Source: Campylobacter sputorum subsp. sputorum (GTDB lineage: Bacteria > Campylobacterota > Campylobacteria > Campylobacterales > Campylobacteraceae). Taken from it: DNA of 64,000 nucleotides. The notes under the pieces were generated by a model. That model saw nothing but the letters and a program-made list of their open reading frames with translations, searched no databases and was not told where the DNA came from. Positions 55,970 to 64,000 of the stretch are shown here, in pieces. The stretch spans positions 744,001-808,000 of the forward strand of contig NZ_CP043427.1 of assembly GCF_008245005.1 (NCBI RefSeq), read 5' to 3'. Position numbers and translations under genes: made by a program. Position 1 is the first letter of the stretch. The number at the start of each line of letters is the position of its first letter.

Positions 55970-56467
55970 CTAAAAACAGTAGTCATTGTAAGCACAATTT
56001 TTACAAAATTTACATTTAGCTGCTTTTGGTGGGGTTTTAAGGCTTAAAAACTCACTCATCTCATCCAAAAGCTCTCTCATAAGCTTAAAATTCCCATCGC
56101 TATCATCAACGGCGATAACTTTTTTACCACTTATTACTTTTCCATAAATTTTCTTTAAATTTAAAGCGTTTTTAAGAGTGTAGATATAAAAAAGAAGCTG
56201 CATTTTAGCGGCGTTTTCGTTTTTTAAAGATTTTTTATATTCGGTTATGATGTAGTGACCACTTTGCTTTGCGACTTTGTCAAATTTGAGGTTTGAGTAT
56301 GGAAAATCGTGTAAATTTTCCCTTAACTCAGCTAAGGCTTTTCCCATTAGCATATTTTCATCATCTTGGCGTGCGTGAATTTTTCTGGAATACAGCCAAG
56401 CTTCTCTTTTGCAAGTTGTGTAATAATTTACCAAAGTTCCTGTGATCTCTTCTTTTAAAAAAGTCAT
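55970..56467 (-). CDS. cas4: CRISPR-associated exonuclease Cas4
   Basis: This is a 165-residue RecB-type nuclease that trims prespacers and helps select PAM-containing ends. Cysteines of the iron-sulphur cluster are visible as Cys19 (TTCKREAWL) and the C-terminal group in CKFCKNCAYNDYCF. The nuclease core includes FDKVAKQSGHYIITEYKKS (the ExK-type segment). Its ATG overlaps the cas3 stop by 4 bp. Confidence 0.92.
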   Translation of the reverse strand: MTFLKEEITGTLVNYYTTCKREAWLYSRKIHARQDDENMLMGKALAELRENLHDFPYSNLKFDKVAKQSGHYIITEYKKSLKNENAAKMQLLFYIYTLKNALNLKKIYGKVISGKKVIAVDDSDGNFKLMRELLDEMSEFLSLKTPPKAAKCKFCKNCAYNDYCF

Positions 56468-58668
56468 AAAAATATCATTTTATCGGAGCTAGCTTTTAAA
56501 ATTCCTACATTTTTATCATATTCTGGTGCGTTAAAAGGCAAGTAAGAAATATCACAAAATTTTACTTTTTCTAGGCGAGTGCCAAAATTTTTAATATCAT
56601 TTTGGCTTATATTGACGCCATGTTTTATAATTTTTTTAATGATATTGTTTCTAAATTCTTTGATTTTAAACTCATCATTATTTTTATAATTAAAAAATTC
56701 TTGTTCTAAATCCGAAATAAAATTAGGCTTTGGTTCTACAATAATAAGCTTTTTATATCTATTTTCTTTCATAATTTCATCTATTTTGCCATTTATGGTC
56801 TCAAATTTAAGTTTTGCCATACTGTCTTTAAGGTATAAATTTTCTAATAATGTGTGAATTTTCTCAAAATAAATATTAGAAAATTCTAAAATCTCACTCT
56901 CTTTTACCTCTTTTTGTTTTAAGATTTTAAAGATGCTACCGCTTATATTTTGCAAATCTCCATATATCAAAGACTCAAATTTACTAATGCTATCAAAAAC
57001 ATATAAAACACCGCCTCCAAATTCCCCACTTCTATTTATCCTGCCCGCTGTTTGTATGATAGAGCTAATTGGACTTATTTCTCTAAAACCAACTTCAAAG
57101 CTAAGATCCACACCAGCTTCAATGGATTGTGTAGAAATGAGAAGTATTTTTTTAGATTTATTATTTTTGTTTTTGAGTTGCTTTTTAATATCACATATGA
57201 TTTGCAATTTATGATCATCAGTCATATAACCATTTATTGAGTAGGCTTGAAATTCATCTTTAAATTTAAAGTAGAGTTCTTGAGCTTTTTTGATAGTATT
57301 TACAACAACAAGAGTGTGCTTATCTTTGCTGGCTAGCTTGATTTGTCTTATGAGTTCATCTTCGTTTTTATCTAAATATTTTATTTTATATCTATTTTGA
57401 TGTTTAAAATAGTTTAGGTTTGAAATTTCTTTAAATTTAGGGCTATTGATAACTGGCATTGTTGCTGACATAAGTATAAAAACAGAGTTTAATTTTTCTG
57501 AAATAATTTCACAAAGTTTAATAAAATCTTGTCTAAATTTATATGGCAAAGCTTGGGCTTCATCAACTATGATGACGCTATTTTTAAGGCTGTGAAATTT
57601 CACATTGTCTTTGTTTGAGTTGCCAAATATAGCATAAATTAGCTGATACATTGTTGTGATATTTATATCAGCACTAAATGAGTTTAGCATAAATTTAACT
57701 TTTGAATATCTATCGCTATCTAAATCTATATCTTCATTTTTATCATCTTGAATTGTGGTTTTATGGTGGATTTTTTGCACTTCTAAATGAGGGTAAATTT
57801 TTGAGATGATGTCATAAGTTTGGTCGATTATAGATGTGAAAGGAAGAGAAAAAATAACTCTTTCTTTTTTAAATTTAAGAGCGAAATTTAGTGCAGTTAG
57901 CGTTTTACCATAGCCTGTTGGAGCTGTTAAGGTATATAAAGAGTGGTTTTTATCAAAATTAGATAAAACAAATTGCCTAAAATCTTCTCTTTTTTTATTT
58001 TCAGGTAGATTTTTATCTTCATCTTTTACTAAATTTTCTATATATTTTTCAAGCGGTTTTAATTGAATGGGCTTTGAAGGAGTAAATTTAGAGCTAAAAA
58101 TTGCTTCAAATTTGTCATTAAAGATCAAATTTGAGTAAAGAGATTTGAAATCTATAAAATCATCATAACTAAATTTATGCTTAAATTCGGACAATAATAA
58201 ATATCTTGATAATTTTTTAGCTTTTTCGTGTATATTATCAAATTTAATATCTTTAAATTTACTAAAAGTTTTTGCATTTTTTATAACTTCATTTGCAAAG
58301 CTAAACTCAATGCTGTTTTGGTAGCATTCACCAAAGTTTTTGTTTGGATCTTTTAAGGAATAAAAATCTTTTATATACGCGTGATGAGAAATTATTGTTA
58401 AAAATCCAAAAAGCGTATCTAACTCATCAAAGTCGCTATTTGAAACAAAAAAGTATCCACTTAGTAAAGAGTGCTCTTTATTTTTTGCTTTTGATTTATC
58501 TCTTATGTAAATTTGAAAATTGTTTTTAAGCTTTGCAATATCGTGATAAATTTTAACCATTTTTTCTAGTGCGGTATCGTTTTCATAAAGCATTCCTAGA
58601 ATGTGATTTATGAAGATTTTATTTGGATGAGAGAAAAATTCATCAAACAAAATAGAGTCTTTCTCCAT
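56464..58668 (-). CDS. cas3: CRISPR effector nuclease-helicase Cas3 (HD plus SF2)
   Basis: Cas3 is recruited by Cascade and degrades target DNA. The HD nuclease has His-Asp in KIYHDIAKLKNNF and a further His in EHSLLSGYFF. The helicase has Walker A TLTAPTGYGKTLTALNFA, Walker B as DEAQALPYK, SAT in LMSATMPV, and motif VI in QTAGRINRSGEFGGG. The start is uncertain: the frame opens with TTG 58701 inside cas5. ATG 58668 is preferred (734 residues), and TTG 58650 has the better-placed ggag. It overlaps cas5 in every case. Confidence 0.94.
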   Translation of the reverse strand: MEKDSILFDEFFSHPNKIFINHILGMLYENDTALEKMVKIYHDIAKLKNNFQIYIRDKSKAKNKEHSLLSGYFFVSNSDFDELDTLFGFLTIISHHAYIKDFYSLKDPNKNFGECYQNSIEFSFANEVIKNAKTFSKFKDIKFDNIHEKAKKLSRYLLLSEFKHKFSYDDFIDFKSLYSNLIFNDKFEAIFSSKFTPSKPIQLKPLEKYIENLVKDEDKNLPENKKREDFRQFVLSNFDKNHSLYTLTAPTGYGKTLTALNFALKFKKERVIFSLPFTSIIDQTYDIISKIYPHLEVQKIHHKTTIQDDKNEDIDLDSDRYSKVKFMLNSFSADINITTMYQLIYAIFGNSNKDNVKFHSLKNSVIIVDEAQALPYKFRQDFIKLCEIISEKLNSVFILMSATMPVINSPKFKEISNLNYFKHQNRYKIKYLDKNEDELIRQIKLASKDKHTLVVVNTIKKAQELYFKFKDEFQAYSINGYMTDDHKLQIICDIKKQLKNKNNKSKKILLISTQSIEAGVDLSFEVGFREISPISSIIQTAGRINRSGEFGGGVLYVFDSISKFESLIYGDLQNISGSIFKILKQKEVKESEILEFSNIYFEKIHTLLENLYLKDSMAKLKFETINGKIDEIMKENRYKKLIIVEPKPNFISDLEQEFFNYKNNDEFKIKEFRNNIIKKIIKHGVNISQNDIKNFGTRLEKVKFCDISYLPFNAPEYDKNVGILKASSDKMIFL

Positions 58669-59347
58669 TAATTTCGTAAATTTCGCCACTATTTTTAGCA
58701 AGAAGTTTGCCTAAGTTTATTTCTATGATGAAGTTTTTAAACTCTTTAAAGATTCTACCATTTTCTACATCGCAAGGCATGGTGTAAGATGCGAGCTTGG
58801 CGTTAAAATTATCCTTTTGGAAGATAAAATCTTTTTCTAAAACAAAGCTAGAAACATAGATTTTTTCATCTTCTAATTTGTTAAAGTTTTTAATCTCTTT
58901 AAATTTAAAGTCAGCTAGACAAAAATTTATGCCAAGATATGGTGCATAGACGCTTTTATGCTCTTTGATATTTTTATAAATTTGATCTTGAAAGCATTTA
59001 TCTAAATTTCCTAAATTTAGATAAATAGTGTAGTTTGGCTCACAAACTAGCTCTTTATAAAACTGTTTTTTTTGAGATGCATCCTGGTAGCCATCAGTTA
59101 ATTTCATACTAGAACTTAGAGCCATTTTTATACCATTAAAAATCATCGTTTTTTTCTTTAATGGTGTATTTAGTTTAACGCTATATTTTAAGCCCCCAAG
59201 CTCTCCATACTCTTTTAATCCTATTACAGCTCCCAAAAGACCCATTATGGCTGTTTTTGGTGGCACTGGATAAGTAAGAGATGAATAAATTGTCGCAGGA
59301 TGACTAAAATGTGCATAATCTCCCCATAAATCAAAGGCTATTAACAT
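58643..59347 (-). CDS. cas5: Cascade subunit Cas5 (I-B type)
   Basis: Cas5 caps the 5' handle of the crRNA in Cascade. The 234-residue RAMP protein starts MLIAFDLWGDYAHFSHPATI and has the family segment SLTYPVPPKTAIMGLLGAVIG near residue 28-48, which marks Cas5b/Csh-type. It overlaps cas7 by 17 bp. Confidence 0.92.
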   Translation of the reverse strand: MLIAFDLWGDYAHFSHPATIYSSLTYPVPPKTAIMGLLGAVIGLKEYGELGGLKYSVKLNTPLKKKTMIFNGIKMALSSSMKLTDGYQDASQKKQFYKELVCEPNYTIYLNLGNLDKCFQDQIYKNIKEHKSVYAPYLGINFCLADFKFKEIKNFNKLEDEKIYVSSFVLEKDFIFQKDNFNAKLASYTMPCDVENGRIFKEFKNFIIEINLGKLLAKNSGEIYEINGERLYFV

Positions 59348-60269
59348 CTATTTCTACCCAGCTTTTATCAAATTCATCTTCATTTAAATTTTTAAAATTA
59401 AAATCGCTGATGAATTCAATCTTTTCTATATCATTTTTATATAGTTCAAGCTTTTCTTTTAAATTTGAAAAATTGATTTTAAAATCTTTTATACTTCTTA
59501 TTGCCTCATCTTCTTTTTGCGAATTTATAGAAACTAAGTTGTTTAGATCTCCTGTAAAGGTATTGTTCTTATAAGATATGATTAGTAAAAATCTAGGAAT
59601 TTGTCCCATTTTTGTGCGAGTTGTTAGATTTTTAGTTCCATTCCAAAGAGCTTTTAGAATTTTTTTAGCATCATCTTCGCTAAAATTTGTATTTTTAGCA
59701 TTATTGTTATCAAAAATTCCATAAGTTGCAAAAAATGCGTAGTCTAAAAAAGACTCTTCTCTAAATGTTTTTGCATCTTTATCGCTTCCGCTTGCAAACG
59801 CACCAGCACCTTTTATATGTTTTACTGAAACTTTATGTAAAGATTTTGAGATTCTAAACTGAACTGGGCCAGTAAAGCTTACACTTTTTGTTTTAACTTC
59901 TTTTTCTTTATTATCAGAAATTGGCAATACCCCACCAAAAGCACGAATATCGATGAAATTTGATAAAATGGCTTCCATGATTTCATCTTTATTTGCTTTT
60001 TTGATATCTATATTTAGCTTAGTTTCTTCTCTCATTGCTGTTTTTGCATCTAGTATTTTTCCATCTTTATCTTCATAAGTTTTTATAAAAATTTGATCCG
60101 GATTTTCTCTAATTATTTCATCTCTTATTGTTCTTTTTATTCTAACATCAGTAGCTTCTGCTAAGCCTGTTTCTTCATCCATTCTAGGAGCATTATCATT
60201 TAGCATATCTCCGTTTGGATTAAAATTTTCACCATCCCAAAGAAATAAAATCTCTTTTTTAAGCATCAT
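59331..60269 (-). CDS. cas7: Cascade backbone subunit Cas7 (Csh2 type)
   Basis: This is a 312-residue RAMP protein that polymerises along the crRNA spacer. It begins KKEILFLWDGENFNPNGD, followed by MLNDNAPRMDEETGLAEATD and RIKRTIRDEI, the standard Csh2 start. IDIRAFGGVLP and VSFTGPVQFRISKSLHKV follow. It starts 11 bp inside cas8. The Csh2 form assigns the system to type I-B. Confidence 0.95.
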   Translation of the reverse strand: MMLKKEILFLWDGENFNPNGDMLNDNAPRMDEETGLAEATDVRIKRTIRDEIIRENPDQIFIKTYEDKDGKILDAKTAMREETKLNIDIKKANKDEIMEAILSNFIDIRAFGGVLPISDNKEKEVKTKSVSFTGPVQFRISKSLHKVSVKHIKGAGAFASGSDKDAKTFREESFLDYAFFATYGIFDNNNAKNTNFSEDDAKKILKALWNGTKNLTTRTKMGQIPRFLLIISYKNNTFTGDLNNLVSINSQKEDEAIRSIKDFKINFSNLKEKLELYKNDIEKIEFISDFNFKNLNEDEFDKSWVEIDVNSL

Positions 60270-62022
60270 TTTCTCCTTTTTTATCTTTTATATGTTTATT
60301 GAAATCACTCCCACCCATTGCAAAAGCTATCGTAATGTGCGAACTTTTTACTATCTCGCTACTTGTTACAGCCTCTGGTAGTGTTTCAAAAAGCTTATCT
60401 TTGATTAAATTTATCTTTTCTGTGCCACTTATAGTACCAGATGTGGACGAAACTTTTCTAATAGTTTCATCGCATTTTTTATAAATTTTTTCAAGACTTG
60501 ATCTGTTTATAACACCTATATTATTTAGCCAGTTAGCGTAAGAGCTTTTTTTAGATACTCCAAATTGCCAGTTTATCGTGGCTGCTGATAGCATACCAAG
60601 CAGATATGCACTTTTTAAATTTGGATTTTGTAAAAAGCTACTATTTGCTATTAGCGAATTTAATTTTTCATCTAGTGATAAATTTTCCACATCTACATCC
60701 TTTCTTAGATTAAATTTTATTTTACCTATATCATTAAAGAAATTTATATATTTTTCTATCCTTTCTATGCTTCTATTGTTGTAGTAATCATTAAAATATT
60801 TATCCCATTCGACATTGTTAAAATAAGTTTTATTATTACTACCAAAAACTATTAAATTTGATAGTTTGGTAAGCAATATATCTAATTTTATAATTTTATC
60901 AGTAAGTAAAATTTGCATAATTTCTAAGTTGTCATTAAAAAGCTTTTGTAGATAAATTATATCTTTTGGATCTTTTTTTGAACTAAAAGCTTTTATTTTA
61001 TATTTGGCGAGATTTTTTGCAATATGAGTTATGTAAGATGGCAAAATATCATCAATAACTAAAAATAAATTTACAGCAGCATTTATTTTCTCATAAAATA
61101 AAATAGTTGCTAAAACAGGATAATCTTTTAAAGAAAGTCCACTATTTTCTAGAGTTAAGTCAATCTTCTCTTCGCCGTCTTTAATACTGTTTATATCACC
61201 ATTTGTAGTTTTTTCTAAAATTTCTAAAATCTCTTTTGAAATATTTTCATCATTTGTTAAAAATGTTGGTAAAATGGCCATTCTAAGACCATAAAAATTA
61301 TGAGATAGTTTTTTATCCATAGTATCATAGCCGATTTTAACAATTTGTGCATTTTCTGGGTTAAGTGGTAAAAGTCTAGGTTTTACATATTGTAAGTTAG
61401 TAGGAAGTTCATTTACGGAACAAAATGCTAAATTTGCATCTCCTCCAATTCCTTTACTGTTTTCTATCATATCATATCCATAAATATTTAAATCTTCAGT
61501 TTTAGAAATATGACTTATATATGTATCTTGAAAATATGAAGAAATAGGTTTTTGTTTATAAGATAAGGCTAAATATGTTGCTGTTTTTTCACCTTTTTCT
61601 TTGTATTCTTCTAATTTTGAAATTGCATCTATTTTATCTTTAAAAAATTCTTCATCTATACTTTTTAATATAGTTAGAATTTTATATTGATCGCAATCTA
61701 CATCATCAAAGCCATCACTAAATTTTGATAATAAATTTTTGCAAGCAGTTAAAATACCTTTTATAAATTTATCTAAATTTAAATGTGTATTTTTATCAAA
61801 AAATTGGTTTGGAAAAAGATTTCCCGAATTTGACCCAACGCCAAAACGAGTGATAATTAAGTCATCTTTTGAAACATTAAGACTAGGAATTATCTCTTTT
61901 GATTCTATGTCAACAAGATAAGTTTTGATTTTGCTATATTTATAGGCATCATTTTTTATGATGGCTTCATCGCTTTTATAGACGCTCCCTATGTCATAAA
62001 AAGTTTTTGTAATATCACTCAT
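60259..62022 (-). CDS. cas8b: Cascade large subunit Cas8b (Csh1 type)
   Basis: This is a 587-residue large subunit, presumed to recognise the PAM and unwind the target. ATG 62022 has aaggaag 8 bases upstream; a frame extending to 62058 overlaps the -10 leader region. Features include ITRFGVGSNSGNLFPNQFF near residue 50-70, the LSYKQKPISSYF segment, and a helical C-terminal half (YLLGMLSAATINWQFGVSKK), as in Csh1 proteins. Sequence conservation is low, and the call also rests on position. Confidence 0.9.
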   Translation of the reverse strand: MSDITKTFYDIGSVYKSDEAIIKNDAYKYSKIKTYLVDIESKEIIPSLNVSKDDLIITRFGVGSNSGNLFPNQFFDKNTHLNLDKFIKGILTACKNLLSKFSDGFDDVDCDQYKILTILKSIDEEFFKDKIDAISKLEEYKEKGEKTATYLALSYKQKPISSYFQDTYISHISKTEDLNIYGYDMIENSKGIGGDANLAFCSVNELPTNLQYVKPRLLPLNPENAQIVKIGYDTMDKKLSHNFYGLRMAILPTFLTNDENISKEILEILEKTTNGDINSIKDGEEKIDLTLENSGLSLKDYPVLATILFYEKINAAVNLFLVIDDILPSYITHIAKNLAKYKIKAFSSKKDPKDIIYLQKLFNDNLEIMQILLTDKIIKLDILLTKLSNLIVFGSNNKTYFNNVEWDKYFNDYYNNRSIERIEKYINFFNDIGKIKFNLRKDVDVENLSLDEKLNSLIANSSFLQNPNLKSAYLLGMLSAATINWQFGVSKKSSYANWLNNIGVINRSSLEKIYKKCDETIRKVSSTSGTISGTEKINLIKDKLFETLPEAVTSSEIVKSSHITIAFAMGGSDFNKHIKDKKGENDA

Positions 62023-62048
62023 TATTTCTTCCTTTTTGCATTTTGTAA

Positions 62049-62077
62049 ATTGTAGCAAAAAACAGCTTTCTTGTCAA
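62049..62077 (-). promoter_or_regulatory. Promoter of the cas8b-cas2 operon
   Basis: On the minus strand a perfect -35 TTGACA (62077-62072), a 17-bp spacer and -10 TACAAT (62054-62049) lie 27 bp before the cas8b ATG. The effector and adaptation genes therefore do not depend on transcription from cas6. Confidence 0.8.
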
Positions 62078-62141
62078 ATTTTATCTTAATATATAATTAG
62101 ACATTTTGACATAAAATATTTCTTTTGCTATAATTTTTTAT

Positions 62142-62195
62142 GCAAGGCAACCTTTTAGGTTTTGAAATTCTTATTATATCATTAAAAAGCCTTGC
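62142..62195 (-). other. Structured cas6-cas8b intergenic element
   Basis: GCAAGGC (62142-62148) and GCCTTGC (62189-62195) pair across 40 bases. The enclosed sequence contains a second small hairpin, AACCT-TTT-AGGTT. The element starts at the cas6 stop. It may be a terminator or processing site for cas6 mRNA. Confidence 0.4.
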
Positions 62196-62866
62196 TAAAC
62201 TTTTTCCACAAAGCCACATCCATAGCTCATAACGCCACTTCCAAGCCCAGTAGAAAGGGCTAGATTTATTAAGTTGTTATTGGCTTTTATATTCCAAACT
62301 CCAAGCCAAGCTTTCATATAGTTTTTATTATTTCCATAGTAAAATTTGCGAAATCTCTCAAAATCTTGCCATAAAAGCTCTATTTTAAGCTTGCTATCAT
62401 AAGCTTTACCGTAAAAAGTTTCATATTTTTGAAGTAAGTTGTTTGTCATAATGTCTAAATGTCTTGAGTCAGCTGGCTCGAGATAGATTTTTCTATCTAA
62501 AAGTCCTTTTACGTTGCAAACAACATATCCTTTTAAATTTAAATCCGTTTCATCCGTTATGTGCTCACTTAAATTTATCGCAGTATCAACCAAGTGAATT
62601 TCGCCAAGTTTTAAGCCATTTTTAAGTAAGGATACAGCTACCATTTCTTCTAGTTCTTTTTCCAAAGCACTAAATTTGATGTGCAAAAGTCCATTTTTAA
62701 GAGTAAAGCAAAAATTTGTTTTTTTGAAAACTTTTCCGCTACTATGTTTATATCCAATGTGTTCAATTTCAGGTAAATTTGAGTAAAAAAATCCCTGAAT
62801 CAGTTTTGATAAACCTTTATAAATTTGTAAATTTTTTGATGGAATTTTGCTTTGTATTGTAAGCAT
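62195..62866 (-). CDS. cas6: crRNA-processing endoribonuclease Cas6
   Basis: Cas6 cuts the pre-crRNA within each repeat. The 223-residue protein starts MLTIQSKIPSKNLQIYKG. I chose ATG 62866, which has aaagg 7 bases upstream, over ATG 62881. The double RAMP fold ends with the Gly-rich loop STGLGSGVMSYGCGFVEKV, which contacts the RNA. A catalytic His is not assigned. It is the first cas gene and is separated from the rest by 172 bp. Confidence 0.9.
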   Translation of the reverse strand: MLTIQSKIPSKNLQIYKGLSKLIQGFFYSNLPEIEHIGYKHSSGKVFKKTNFCFTLKNGLLHIKFSALEKELEEMVAVSLLKNGLKLGEIHLVDTAINLSEHITDETDLNLKGYVVCNVKGLLDRKIYLEPADSRHLDIMTNNLLQKYETFYGKAYDSKLKIELLWQDFERFRKFYYGNNKNYMKAWLGVWNIKANNNLINLALSTGLGSGVMSYGCGFVEKV

Positions 62867-62881
62867 TGAAAAACCTTTCAT

Positions 62882-63621
62882 TTCATAGAATTAATATTGT
62901 ATTTTCAAAATTCTATATTAAGGTAGTCAAATTTTTGTTTAAATTTATATTTTTTCAAAAAATCTTTATATTTTATCTATTTTTAAGTTTATTTCTGTAA
63001 AATACCATTTCGCTTTTGTTGAAGCATGTTATTTAATTTACCATTGTTAAAAGTCACAAACAAGTTTTAATAAAATAAAACAATTTTACAGGACCTTGTT
63101 AAAGCTTTAATTATATTGATTACAAAAAAGCAAGCTTTTAGATTTATCTGTTATCTAAATTTAAAAGTTTAAAGATTATGTCACGGTATATAAAGAGTTA
63201 AAACTTATCTTTATATATTATTAATCTCTTTCCGTCTTAAATCATATATAATTAAACATTGTAAAATAATTAAATTTAAGCTTTGCTATTTAATTAATAG
63301 ATAAAGTTTTAAATTAAGATATTAACTATAAAATCAAATTTAAATCTTTTTACAAAAAAGTAGAAAAGTATTAATATAACTATTTTATCTTTAACAAGGA
63401 AGTGATGCAAATTAGAATATAAAAACAAAATTCTAAAAATACTTTGCAAGAGCAATAAAACATAAATTATTAATAAAATTATTTGCGAATACACCTTAAT
63501 TTATGATTTATTTAAAGCGTAGCTTTTAATAAATCTTTATAACTTTAGGTGGGTCAAGGGAGTGTTTACACTTCCTTTCGTAAAGAGCAGCTTTGTTGCT
63601 CTTCGAAGTCAAAGTAATAAA
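62882..63621. other. 740-bp non-coding region between cas6 and 23S rRNA
   Basis: No protein or tRNA gene is visible. An inverted repeat (ATAGAATT 62885-62892, AATTCTAT 62909-62916) lies next to cas6. Further right are AACAAGGAAGTGATGC (63393-63408) and hairpins at 63558-63575 and 63583-63603. From memory, similar words occur in the 16S-23S spacer of Campylobacter, so much of this looks like rRNA leader or spacer. Confidence 0.5.
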
Positions 63622-64000
63622 AAGGTAAGCTACTAAGAGCAAATGGTGGATGCCTTGGCTGGTAGAGGCGATGAAGGACGTACTAGACTGCGATAAGCTA
63701 TGGGGAGCTGTCAAGAAGCTTTGATCCATAGATTTCCGAATGGGGCAACCCAGTGTATAGTGATATACACTACCTATATGGAGCGAACGTGGGGAATTGA
63801 AACATCTTAGTACCCACAGGAAAAGAAATCAAAAGAGATTACGCTAGTAGCGGCGAGCGAACGCGTAAGAGGGCAAACCACTAGTTTACTAGTGGGGTTG
63901 TAGGACTGCATAAAAGACTAAAACATGATAGTAAAACAATCTGGAAAGATTGAGCATAGAGGGTGATACTCCCGTATACGAAATCATCTTTTTACTTAGC
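63622..64000 (+). rRNA. 23S ribosomal RNA, 5' part
   Basis: The universal 5' sequence of 23S rRNA is recognised: GGTAAGCTACTAAGAGCA, GGTGGATGCCTTGGC, GGCGATGAAGGACG, and the later TTTCCGAATGGGGCAACCC. The start is placed at about 63622-63624 by comparison with E. coli. The gene runs off the window. A hairpin (arms 63583-63589 and 63597-63603) just upstream may be a processing site. Confidence 0.95.

Noticed and set aside
62882-63621. tRNA-Ala or tRNA-Ile gene in the spacer before 23S
   Set aside because: No GGTTCAA-type T-loop with matching acceptor stem is present on either strand.

Overview
The window is AT-rich chromosomal DNA from a Campylobacter species (Campylobacterota), and not C. 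jejuni itself. The evidence is gene order and gene content. The blocks leuS-lptE-folC-M23 peptidase-bactofilin-mfd, hemA-proS-hemC with a prenyl synthase and DUF2018, htrA/cbpA-hspR-antiporter, pycB-pckA and glmU-coaBC-uppS-prepilin peptidase-lptF/G-truA are all Campylobacter neighbourhoods. Short intergenic gaps, ATGA overlaps and frequent TTG/GTG starts fit the same group. A type I-B CRISPR-Cas locus, as seen here, is what I would expect in the C. fetus / C. hyointestinalis / C. lanienae part of the genus, but I cannot name the species from this window.

Layout. 1-10963 (+): leuS 3' end, LPS transport lipoprotein, diguanylate cyclase, folate enzyme, a cell-shape module (M23 peptidase plus bactofilin), mfd, an AAA ATPase, YmdB and a DNA glycosylase. 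10960-13042: a split GGDEF-like gene, fliP, and an EamA transporter broken by one stop codon. 13123-18120 (+): a CmeDEF-type tripartite efflux pump. 18128-19816 (+): an arsR-permease-thioredoxin operon behind a textbook promoter and operator. 19857-28595: an alcohol dehydrogenase, then on the minus strand haem, isoprenoid and proS genes. 28660-33007: antiporter-hspR-cbpA (minus) diverging from htrA (plus), with a HAIR-like HspR site on the promoter. 33073-39960 (minus): metE-metF behind a leader holding two tiny ORFs, then pckA and pycB. 40122-47183 (+): glmU to truA plus one unknown gene.

47314-51731 is an accessory island made largely of debris. It holds an MNT nucleotidyltransferase whose HepT partner is reduced to a stub, an IS110/Piv-type DEDD recombinase with a 5' frameshift, a train of overlapping small phage-like genes, a non-coding stretch with two very strong hairpins, truncated ORFs, and an S24 phage repressor with several frameshifts. 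My best reading is a decayed small prophage, perhaps of filamentous type. 51786-62881 is a complete type I-B CRISPR-Cas system on the minus strand: cas6, then cas8b-cas7-cas5-cas3-cas4-cas1-cas2 from its own promoter, then an array of 40 intact repeats plus one degenerate terminal repeat. It includes a duplicated two-spacer block and one spacer with a G9 tract. 62882-63621 is non-coding and looks like rRNA spacer. The window ends inside a 23S rRNA gene that has no 16S or tRNA gene upstream of it here.

I found no tRNA gene. The CRISPR system is complete and looks functional. The less expected items are the metE leader ORFs, the hairpin-rich prophage remnant with its DEDD recombinase, the degenerate split GGDEF gene, and the apposition of cas6 to an rRNA locus.
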